From assembly GCA_021793855.1 (NCBI GenBank), contig JAJYRY010000035.1, forward strand, positions 1-9,143: a stretch of 9,143 nucleotides of DNA. The letters are read 5' to 3'. This document shows, piece by piece, positions 1 to 4,747 of this stretch. The translations under genes and the position numbers were made by a program. The stretch is from Thermoplasmata archaeon (GTDB lineage: Archaea; Thermoplasmatota; Thermoplasmata; Thermoplasmatales; GCA-001856825). The notes beneath the pieces were generated by a model. The model ran no database searches. It was given only the letters and a program-made list of their open reading frames with translations, and was not told the origin of the DNA. How positions within the stretch are numbered: the first letter of the stretch is position 1; every line of letters begins with the position of its first letter.

Positions 1-181
1 TTGACCCCTCCTCGGTAAGGAGCCCAACATTATTCATGACTTTGATAACAATTATGTTGTCTTCATTTCGCAGAATGAGGTCAAAAGAGTAAGAAAGACT
101 CTCGTCTGCGCAGATAGTGGTATAGCCACCCCTAACGGCAATTCGGATTATAGAACTTATTATTTCCTGTCTTCTGTCCAT
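1..181 (-). CDS. Archaeal HTH-type transcriptional regulator, N-terminal part (cut by window edge)
   Basis: The first 60 residues are visible; the gene runs off the left edge. It begins MDRRQEIISSII and continues with a small alpha/beta unit in which a hydrophobic strand ending in DLILRN is followed by NIIVIKVMNNVGLLTEE. This pattern (short helix, strand, then a strand ending in IKV.NN...L.EE) matches the N-terminal domain of the archaeal putative HTH-type regulators of HAMAP family MF_00584, whose helix-turn-helix lies further downstream and is not in the window. The ATG at 181 is the first start after an in-frame TGA. A weak GAGG lies about 8 bases before it, and a box A lies about 33 bases before it. 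It sits 46 bp after the pyrE stop on the same strand but seems to have its own promoter. The target is unknown. The family call rests on pattern memory, not an alignment. Confidence 0.6.
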   Translation of the reverse strand, partial: MDRRQEIISSIIRIAVRGGYTTICADESLSYSFDLILRNEDNIIVIKVMNNVGLLTEEGS

Positions 182-208
182 TACTTGCCCTCATCATAGG
201 AGACGAAA

Positions 209-221
209 CAAATATTTAAGT
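209..221 (-). promoter_or_regulatory. Box A (TATA) promoter for the HTH regulator
   Basis: On the minus strand the gap between pyrE and the regulator gene reads CTTAAATATTTG, a good archaeal box A centred near 214. A start 25-27 bases downstream would fall near 188, giving a leader of only a few bases before the ATG at 181. This suggests the regulator is transcribed apart from pyrE. Confidence 0.55.
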
Positions 222-227
222 ACTGGG

Positions 228-740
228 TCATCTCAATTTGTCGATATCAACAAGGCTGACCAATTCGACTCCCTGGTACTCCAGAGCTTCTCTAGCCCCT
301 TCCTTTCTGTCCACAACTACGATAACCCTGTCAGTTCTAACATGCATCTCGTTCAATTTCGTAATTGCCCTTACAACACTTCCTCCAGTTGTTGTCACAT
401 CCTCAACAAATGTTATCGTTTCACCCATGTCCAATTTCCCTTCGAAATCCTTTCCAAGTCCGTACTCTTTCTTTTCCTTCCTGATGATGATTAGGTCCTT
501 TCCGGTCTCAAGGGAGACTCCAACTCCCAATGGCACTGCACCCAGTTCCACACAGGCTATCTTTTCTCCAGTAACGAGTGGTGCAGCTTTCTTTGAAATC
601 TCACTGAGAAACTTGGGGTTCAATAGAGCGCTCTTTATGTCGACGTAGTAATCTGACTCTTTACCTGAAGCCAGCTTAAACTTTCCAAATTTTATGTTAC
701 CATTTTCTAATAGGAAGTTCTCAATGGTTCCTACAGTCAT
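228..740 (-). CDS. pyrE: Orotate phosphoribosyltransferase
   Basis: PyrE transfers the ribose-5-phosphate of PRPP onto orotate to make OMP, the next-to-last step of cytosolic UMP synthesis. The 170 residues have the short archaeal family length and every expected signature: the orotate-side motif SGKESDYYVD (25-34), the flexible catalytic loop RKEKKEYGLGK (87-97), and the PRPP-binding motif VEDVTTTGGS (112-121), followed by a VVVDRKEGA strand-loop near 141-149. The ATG at 740 overlaps the TGA of an upstream reading frame (ATGA), so translation may be coupled to that frame. No box A is obvious in the 60 bases just before the start, which also suggests transcription from further upstream. Next on the same strand is an archaeal HTH regulator gene. 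No damage is visible. Confidence 0.95.
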   Translation of the reverse strand: MTVGTIENFLLENGNIKFGKFKLASGKESDYYVDIKSALLNPKFLSEISKKAAPLVTGEKIACVELGAVPLGVGVSLETGKDLIIIRKEKKEYGLGKDFEGKLDMGETITFVEDVTTTGGSVVRAITKLNEMHVRTDRVIVVVDRKEGAREALEYQGVELVSLVDIDKLR

Positions 741-1007
741 TTGATCGCCTCAAAAGCGTGAATGTCTATTCTGCATGAATACTTTGCTATTCTTTTTGCC
801 GTCAAAGTTGTTCTGAAAACATCGATATTTGATTCAACGGTGGGTATTTTCGCCTACGCTTACAAGAGTTAGATAATGGTATACTAAAAGAGCCGATGAT
901 CGGAGATTTTTGCAATAGGGCAATTCCTCCAGATTTTCGAGCTTAGTGCTTTCAACGTCCTTACAAATCTCGTCAGTTTGTTGTGGATTCAGCCAATTTG
1001 TTGCCAT
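737..1007 (-). pseudogene. Small gene upstream of pyrE, apparently split by a +1 frameshift
   Basis: Two minus-strand frames join end to end. The first starts at ATG 1007 (MATNWLNPQQTDEICKD), or at TTG 1028, and stops at 834-836. The second is open from 853 and ends at 737-739, overlapping the pyrE start as ATGA; it contains VFRTTLTAKRIAKYS. Skipping one base in the GAAAAT run near 844-847 would fuse them into one protein of about 90 residues. Two things suggest this was, or is, a real gene co-transcribed with pyrE: an AT-rich box A near 1045, about 38 bases before the ATG, and the tight ATGA junction. I do not recognise the family; the middle is helical with a basic C-terminal part. Other readings are two unrelated short frames, a sequencing error, or a programmed +1 shift. 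Confidence 0.35.
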
Positions 1008-1039
1008 TTGCCGACGATATCGATGCAAACGGTATCGGA

Positions 1040-1053
1040 AAATATTATTATCA
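1040..1053. promoter_or_regulatory. AT-rich box A, possibly bidirectional (tRNA-Asn and the gene upstream of pyrE)
   Basis: AAAATATTATTATC reads as a TATA element on both strands. Its centre near 1046 lies about 27 bases before the first base of tRNA-Asn on the plus strand. On the minus strand a start near 1020 would leave a leader of about 12 bases before the ATG at 1007. The spacing suits both; use in both directions is inference. Confidence 0.45.
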
Positions 1054-1072
1054 ACGACTCATAAGCCTTTTA

Positions 1073-1145
1073 GCCGCTGTAGCTTAGTTGGTAGAGCACC
1101 CGGCTGTTAACCGGGAGGTCATCGGTCCGAGCCCGATCAGCGGCG
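1073..1145 (+). tRNA. tRNA-Asn (anticodon GTT)
   Basis: A complete 73-base cloverleaf. The acceptor stem GCCGCTG (1073-1079) pairs with CAGCGGC (1138-1144), and G1145 is the discriminator base. The D arm is GCTT/GAGC with GG in the loop (1090-1091). The anticodon stem CCCGG/CCGGG encloses loop CTGTTAA, giving anticodon GTT at 1106-1108. The T arm is ATCGG/CCGAT with loop TCCGAGC. CCA is not encoded and there is no intron. The T loop has C where the near-universal T55 (pseudouridine) is expected; all stems are otherwise intact. No copy of the tRNA 3' end was seen elsewhere, so there is no sign of an attachment-site duplication inside the window. Confidence 0.95.
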
Positions 1146-1291
1146 TATCTCGTTTGGTTATGAAAGTATCCAGTACATGAACAAGTTAAAATTTGCAGCC
1201 CCACTTTAACTGTAATAGATGTTTTTAAGTTTTGATGACGAAATTCTGTTGTTAGCTTTAGGCGACTCAAAGTCTCATTTAAGATAGACGT

Positions 1292-1637
1292 TCAATAATA
1301 GACCGTCAGGGGAGTAGTCAAGTTCTATCTTATTGCTCCCATAAAGAACTCGTTCTGAATGATTTTGATTAACAGGCGGTATCTGGGTAAGTTAGTCTTG
1401 GCTATGAAGACCCCTCCCTTCTACCCAATCGGCTGACTAACAATTTCCGCATTCGGTAGTGATTCTAATGTGTCATCAATTCTTTGTTGGATCAAACGAG
1501 CTGCTTTCGAACACTGTACTTCTTCCTACTCTGAGAATCATCTAGTGGCAGAAGTATCTGCTATATTTCCGATGGAAGGCGAGAAAAGCCCATGCCATAA
1601 ATTGATTTAAGAGCGTTTCCAATTCCTCCCTCCCCAT
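1292..1637 (-). pseudogene. Decayed protein-coding relic of unknown family
   Basis: From ATG 1637 the minus strand reads MGREELETLLNQFMAWAFLA and on to a TAG at 1542-1544. A second frame is then open from 1525 (EEVQCSKAARLIQQRIDDTL), passes a TAG at 1421-1423, continues with KGGVFIAKTNLPRYRLLIKI to a TAG at 1325-1327, and ends with a TGA at 1292-1294. The protein-like composition on both sides of the stops suggests one gene of roughly 115-125 codons broken by a frameshift near 1525-1545 and two or three nonsense changes. I do not recognise the family; helices with basic and amphipathic stretches are all that can be said. It faces away from the broken membrane-protein gene at 1697. Real function is unlikely unless TAG is read through, for which nothing else here argues. 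Confidence 0.4.
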
Positions 1638-1645
1638 TTTATAAC
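1637..1645 (+). promoter_or_regulatory. Possible box A before the broken membrane-protein gene
   Basis: TTTTATAAC centred near 1641 is TATA-like. It would place a start near 1667, about 30 bases before the ATG at 1697. It overlaps the start of the minus-strand relic, so the assignment is weak. Confidence 0.25.
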
Positions 1646-1696
1646 ATCTGGTCGCAGCAATCATTTTTCAAGGGTGCATCATGATTCACCGGGTCT

Positions 1697-2068
1697 ATGA
1701 TGAACTGCAGTGGGGACGTGAAAAAGGTTACTGATTCCGAATATGGTGAAATGAGTGTAGTTTGGAAATCCTCATTAGCTTATTTCAGTTATTGCGCCGC
1801 ACTGGGCATTATCAGAGACGTGAGACTGTGATTGCCTGAAGTCACGGCCGGGAAAGCAGTTCTTATGATTGTATCTGCAATACCAGCGAAGTTATTCATA
1901 ATTTTTTCTTTTAAGTATTGGCTCATATTTTCTATACCCGTAATCATCGGAGCAATGCCACTCCTTTTTGGAGTTTTAAGGGGAAGAATTCGAGACATAA
2001 CCTCGACAACCAGTATGAATATTAGAGGAATCAACAAGAAGGATGAGTCACAGAATTCTAAACGATAA
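1697..2068 (+). pseudogene. Small membrane-protein gene interrupted by an in-frame TGA
   Basis: One frame runs from ATG ATG at 1697 to TAA at 2066-2068, about 123 codons, with a single TGA at 1829-1831. Before the TGA it reads MMNCSGDVKKVTDSEYGEMS and a hydrophobic stretch SSLAYFSYCAALGII. After it come two more hydrophobic stretches (AVLMIVSAIPAKLFIIF and WLIFSIPVIIGAMPLLFGVL) and a charged tail ending NKKDESQNSKR. A three-segment membrane protein with a basic cytoplasmic tail fits both halves. The piece after the stop could restart at TTG 1832, directly behind the TGA. I do not recognise the family. A nonsense mutation (from TGG or CGA) is the simplest explanation; selenocysteine is very unlikely in this lineage. 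The antisense strand is also open here but is less protein-like. Confidence 0.45.
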
Positions 2069-2174
2069 AACTGATGGTACTTAAGATAGTGCTTTGTAGG
2101 AATTCGATAAAGATTGGTTACGAGCAGTGAAGCTGAGAATTTGTGTTCATTATGGATGTTTTGGAATCCCTCTT

Positions 2175-2200
2175 TAATAAAAAACAGAAAAGAAGAAAAT
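2175..2200 (-). terminator. T-rich terminator after the beta-helix gene
   Basis: Just past the stop codon at 2207 the minus strand reads ATTTTCTTCTTTTCTGTTTT and on to TTATT, a long T/C-rich tract typical of archaeal intrinsic termination. No strong hairpin precedes it. Confidence 0.5.
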
Positions 2201-2206
2201 ATTTGA

Positions 2207-3313
2207 CTATCCGGTTCCGTAGAAGGATTGGAAGTTGGTGGTAACGTTCTCAAAAACGTTGCCTATGTATGCTCCTCCGTATGCGTTAGCGACCCAGATT
2301 CCTATCGCCTCATCCACAATAGTATTGTCTACCACTATGTTGTCCTGGGCTATCGGAGGGGCGGGTTTTGAAGTCTGGGGAATCAGGTTAGCATATATTG
2401 CTATTCCATTTGGTGCGGGAGCAAGGTTCAGATCAGAGGCGTTGTCAAAAGGAGGGTTGTTGAGCCTCTGGAACGCACCCAATTTAACGTAGTTCCCGGC
2501 GATCTCATTCCCGATATCAGCTGCTCCAGGTGCCTCAGCATTAATGATTATCCCGTCTTCAAGTCCCCCAATCACAGTGTTGTCCAGTACCACATTGTCG
2601 ACAGCAGAAGAGAAGGGGAAATCAGCTGCAACAACTATAGTGCCAACGGCAAATCCTGTTGGTCCGTGCGGTGTTAACAGACTTCCCATCACCACGTTGT
2701 TAAAGACCCAATTGTTGGCTACGGTCTGTCCAGGGCCCCAAGCAGCTACAACTATACCGCACCCCTGTGAATCATTTGCAATGTAGTTATCTGCTATGAA
2801 ATTATTGTCTCCGCTTGCGTTAACGTTGGGCACAGGCAGGCCTGTGGGAACTATAGATGAGCTGCTGTAAACGGATACTCCCCCGTCGCCTTTGCTTCCG
2901 GTTATGATGTTGCCCACCACGTACGAATTTGATACGCCATAGAATCCAACCTCCTTGTTGTCAGGGATCGCTGGATCGGGATGTTGAACGTTGTCGCTTA
3001 TGTTGCTGTCTATTACAGATATGCCAGAAGTATCCACGGCTAGAACTCCGTGGTTGGAGGCTCCGAAGACATGGGCATGGTATATCAGCACGCCCGTCAC
3101 CCCTGGGCCTATGTAAACACCAAAGCTGTAACCTGTTGCGTTTACTGTGCCGGTGATCATCTCCCCTGGCTGGGCTATTAATGCCGCTGTGAGATTGCCG
3201 ACTCCAATCGTTCCTGATTGATTGCTTGGAACCATCGCGGCATAACTGCCCGCTCCCACCAATACAGGAGATAAGACGAACAGCAGTACGATCGATACTA
3301 CCAGTGCTCTCAT
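2207..3313 (-). CDS. Secreted right-handed parallel beta-helix protein (NosD-like repeats)
   Basis: 368 residues. The N-terminus MRALVVSIVLLFVLSPVLVG is a clear signal peptide, with a likely cleavage after the Ala/Ser-rich AGSYA (21-25). The mature part is built of PbH1-type repeats in which Asn-rich turns alternate with short beta strands: DNNFIADNYIAND (169-181), VANNWVFNNVVMG (198-210), VDNVVLDNTVIGG (238-250), IGNEIAGNYVKLG (267-279), QDNIVVDNTIVDE (323-335) and YIGNVFENVT (349-358). This is the pattern of NosD/pectate-lyase-like beta helices that bind or cleave surface polysaccharides. No catalytic residues can be assigned, and no C-terminal membrane anchor is seen. Eight N-x-S/T sequons (N31, N40, N58, N104, N165, N180, N291, N356) suit an N-glycosylated extracellular protein. 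By eye the gene is more GC-rich than its neighbours. ATG 3313 is chosen because a box A lies 24 bases upstream and the signal peptide starts there. Confidence 0.8.
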   Translation of the reverse strand: MRALVVSIVLLFVLSPVLVGAGSYAAMVPSNQSGTIGVGNLTAALIAQPGEMITGTVNATGYSFGVYIGPGVTGVLIYHAHVFGASNHGVLAVDTSGISVIDSNISDNVQHPDPAIPDNKEVGFYGVSNSYVVGNIITGSKGDGGVSVYSSSSIVPTGLPVPNVNASGDNNFIADNYIANDSQGCGIVVAAWGPGQTVANNWVFNNVVMGSLLTPHGPTGFAVGTIVVAADFPFSSAVDNVVLDNTVIGGLEDGIIINAEAPGAADIGNEIAGNYVKLGAFQRLNNPPFDNASDLNLAPAPNGIAIYANLIPQTSKPAPPIAQDNIVVDNTIVDEAIGIWVANAYGGAYIGNVFENVTTNFQSFYGTG

Positions 3314-3330
3314 AATGTTTTTAGTTTGTC

Positions 3331-3342
3331 TAAATATTTAAA
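3331..3342 (-). promoter_or_regulatory. Box A promoter of the beta-helix gene
   Basis: The minus strand reads GTTTAAATATTTAG, a near-consensus archaeal box A centred about 24 bases before the ATG at 3313. Transcription would start at or within a base or two of the ATG (leaderless). Confidence 0.7.
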
Positions 3343-3373
3343 CGCAACTTTTACGCGCTTCCCGTAAAACCAA

Positions 3374-3383
3374 GATTTAAGAA
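3374..3383 (+). promoter_or_regulatory. Box A promoter of the membrane-protein operon
   Basis: GATTTAAGAA, centred near 3378, lies about 34 bases before the ATG at 3412, giving a predicted leader near 9 bases. A GGAGG at 3389-3393 is 18 bases before the ATG, too far to be a normal ribosome binding site and probably upstream of the transcript start. With the opposing box A it makes a compact 98-bp divergent promoter region. Confidence 0.45.
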
Positions 3384-3411
3384 TTGATGGAGGCTCTTGT
3401 AGATTGAAAAC

Positions 3412-4026
3412 ATGACCTCTGACTCCGACGCCAGGTCTGTAGCGAGCAATCTCGCTAAAGATAAGATAGCTTATGGTACCGATTGGACGAGAATAATGAA
3501 AAGGGGGATTCCCATGCTAGCCCTACCAATAATTCTCTTAGTCTTAATTCTCATCTCTAAGAACTTCTATTTCTTGGAATACTTTCATGCCGTCTCGGGC
3601 TCAATTTGGACTGGAATAGATTTGTTCATGGGAATATTCATTGCGCATATAATGAGAGGTCTTAGACCAGAGCAGAGAACCGAGATAGCTATGCGCCTTA
3701 CACCAATCATGCTCTTCTTTATGCCTTCCATAGCCACTGTAACGATCACAGCAGGCATCTATGTGGCGTTATCACTTGGAATACCGCTGTTCAGTCCTTA
3801 CTTTGAAGCAGCAGGAATTGTAGCAGTATCGATGATTGTCGTAGGATTTGTGATCTTCCTGCCAAATGAACTCAGGATATTCCTCGAAATAGTTCACGGA
3901 GCTAATAACGTTAGGAAGATCGTAAGGCTAACCATGATCAACCTGAATCTTGCGGCAGTGATGCTCGTTCTACAGATTGCCATAATATTTCTGATGGCTC
4001 ACTTTGCAACGGGTGCTCCGTTATGA
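3412..4026 (+). CDS. Small polytopic membrane protein, IWTGID-motif paralog 1 (CopD/DUF2269-like layout)
   Basis: 204 residues with about five hydrophobic helices (roughly 33-50, 58-80, 95-120, 131-151, 176-197) after a polar, probably cytoplasmic N-terminus. Helix 2 opens with the motif H59-AVSGS-IWTGID (65-70), then a charged loop RGLRPEQRTEIAMRLTP leads into helix 3. The next gene has the same layout. A His near the start of a helix followed by a W-x-G turn recalls the CopD/HemJ/DUF2269 group of small membrane proteins, some of which bind haem or copper; that link is inference from the pattern only. ATG 3412 is the only reasonable start, since an in-frame TAG lies at 3400-3402. The stop overlaps the next start (ATGA), so the two genes are translationally coupled. 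Substrate and function are unknown. Confidence 0.75.
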   Translation: MTSDSDARSVASNLAKDKIAYGTDWTRIMKRGIPMLALPIILLVLILISKNFYFLEYFHAVSGSIWTGIDLFMGIFIAHIMRGLRPEQRTEIAMRLTPIMLFFMPSIATVTITAGIYVALSLGIPLFSPYFEAAGIVAVSMIVVGFVIFLPNELRIFLEIVHGANNVRKIVRLTMINLNLAAVMLVLQIAIIFLMAHFATGAPL

Positions 4027-4577
4027 AATATCCGGACAAAAATCGAGATAGGCTCCTTGTGCCTGCTATTCTCGTTACATCTGTCCCAGCAGTTGCCACC
4101 GTTGCCGCAATTGCATTAAGGAATGTGCTGATTCTCGATTATGACCATGTGCTGCTGGGAGCCATCTGGACAGGAATCGACGTGTTCTTTGGACTTATTT
4201 TCAGATTCGTCTTTAAAGAGGTGTCAAGAGAGACCAGACAAAAGGTTGCAAAGAGAATGCTGCCTGCTACCCTGTTTTTTCTCCCTGCAGCCTCGATTCT
4301 GACTCCCCTTGTAGGGTACTATCTTGCAAACATTGAAGGGTTATGGGTCATAGGAAATAATATAGTGAATGCTGTCGCAGTTATCTCAATAGTGGTTGTT
4401 GTAACGGGATACGTGACAATATTCTACCCGTCCATCCTCATCGCCATGGAAAAGGAAAGTTCTGACGATGGGATCTTGAAAAGGCGACTTTCATGGATAT
4501 GCAACGGCGCCCTCGCGCAGGCGATTCTCCAGATAGGGCTCATAAGCCTGATGGCCTACTGGGTGGTATTCCAATGA
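4023..4577 (+). CDS. Small polytopic membrane protein, IWTGID-motif paralog 2
   Basis: 184 residues, about five hydrophobic helices (roughly 11-31, 41-63, 81-101, 112-137, 162-182). It is a clear paralog of the preceding gene. Both have H followed by a six-residue spacer reaching IWTGID (here H42 and 48-53), then a basic loop (KEVSRETRQKVAKRMLP, matching RGLRPEQRTEIAMRLTP) and a helix with LFF.P. The N-terminal extension is much shorter here. The conserved His and Trp-Thr-Gly-Ile-Asp are the best candidates for a ligand or cofactor site or a dimer contact. The tandem arrangement with a 4-base ATGA overlap suggests a heteromeric membrane complex arising from gene duplication. The stop again overlaps an ATG (4574). 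No enzymatic motif is seen. Confidence 0.75.
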   Translation: MKYPDKNRDRLLVPAILVTSVPAVATVAAIALRNVLILDYDHVLLGAIWTGIDVFFGLIFRFVFKEVSRETRQKVAKRMLPATLFFLPAASILTPLVGYYLANIEGLWVIGNNIVNAVAVISIVVVVTGYVTIFYPSILIAMEKESSDDGILKRRLSWICNGALAQAILQIGLISLMAYWVVFQ

Positions 4578-4645
4578 TTCCAGAAGACAGAAAAGATTAC
4601 CAGAAATTGAAGATGAGAAATATTTTATCATTTCCCGCTTCTTGA
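4574..4645 (+). CDS. Possible 23-residue third ORF of the membrane-protein operon
   Basis: An ATG overlaps the TGA of the preceding gene (ATGA) and opens 23 codons starting MIPEDRKDYQKLKMRNILS. The same 4-base junction joins the two genes before it, which is the only argument that it is translated. It is charged and helical at first, with no membrane segment and no recognisable motif. It may equally be chance. Confidence 0.2.
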   Translation: MIPEDRKDYQKLKMRNILSFPAS

Positions 4646-4679
4646 GACAGCGAGGTACCGTAATCTTTTTTTGAGACAG
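4642..4679. repeat. Direct repeat TTGAGACAG x2 upstream of the STAND regulator gene
   Basis: TTGAGACAG occurs at 4642-4650 and again at 4671-4679, start to start 29 bp, close to three helical turns. The pair lies about 45-80 bp upstream of the regulator's box A and spans the end of the membrane-protein operon. A role as a binding site for the downstream ArsR-type protein is a guess. Confidence 0.4.
4666..4672 (+). terminator. T-run terminator of the membrane-protein operon
   Basis: Seven consecutive T (ATCTTTTTTTG) lie 89 bases after the stop of the second membrane-protein gene. This suits archaeal T-tract termination before the regulator's own promoter. No stable hairpin precedes it. Confidence 0.4.
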
Positions 4680-4716
4680 ATTCTGGGGAGATTAAGGATG
4701 TATAGAATGTTGAAAG

Positions 4717-4728
4717 ATTTTTTATACT
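4717..4728 (+). promoter_or_regulatory. Box A promoter of the STAND regulator gene
   Basis: GATTTTTTATAC, centred near 4724, is a good box A. A start 25-27 bases on falls at 4749-4751, right on the TTG at 4748. This favours a leaderless TTG start or a short (about 20-base) leader to the ATG at 4769. Confidence 0.55.
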
Positions 4729-4747
4729 GACTCAAAATCATAACTCC

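Noticed and set aside
238..648. Plus-strand open frame of 136 codons
   Set aside because: It is the antisense of pyrE, rich in Ser/Thr/Pro as expected of a shadow frame.
1829..1831. TGA read as selenocysteine
   Set aside because: Known archaeal selenocysteine use is restricted to a few other lineages, and no SECIS-like structure was noticed; nonsense mutation is simpler.
1073..2206. Integrated element with attachment sites at tRNA-Asn
   Set aside because: No second copy of the tRNA 3' end and no integrase were found in the window; only the decayed content hints at it.
1789..2253. Minus-strand open frame of 154 codons
   Set aside because: It overlaps the end of the beta-helix gene and is antisense to the more protein-like plus-strand membrane-protein frame; it has no promoter or motif.
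2235..3156. Several plus-strand frames of 75-85 codons
   Set aside because: They are antisense to the beta-helix gene and have no motifs or promoters.
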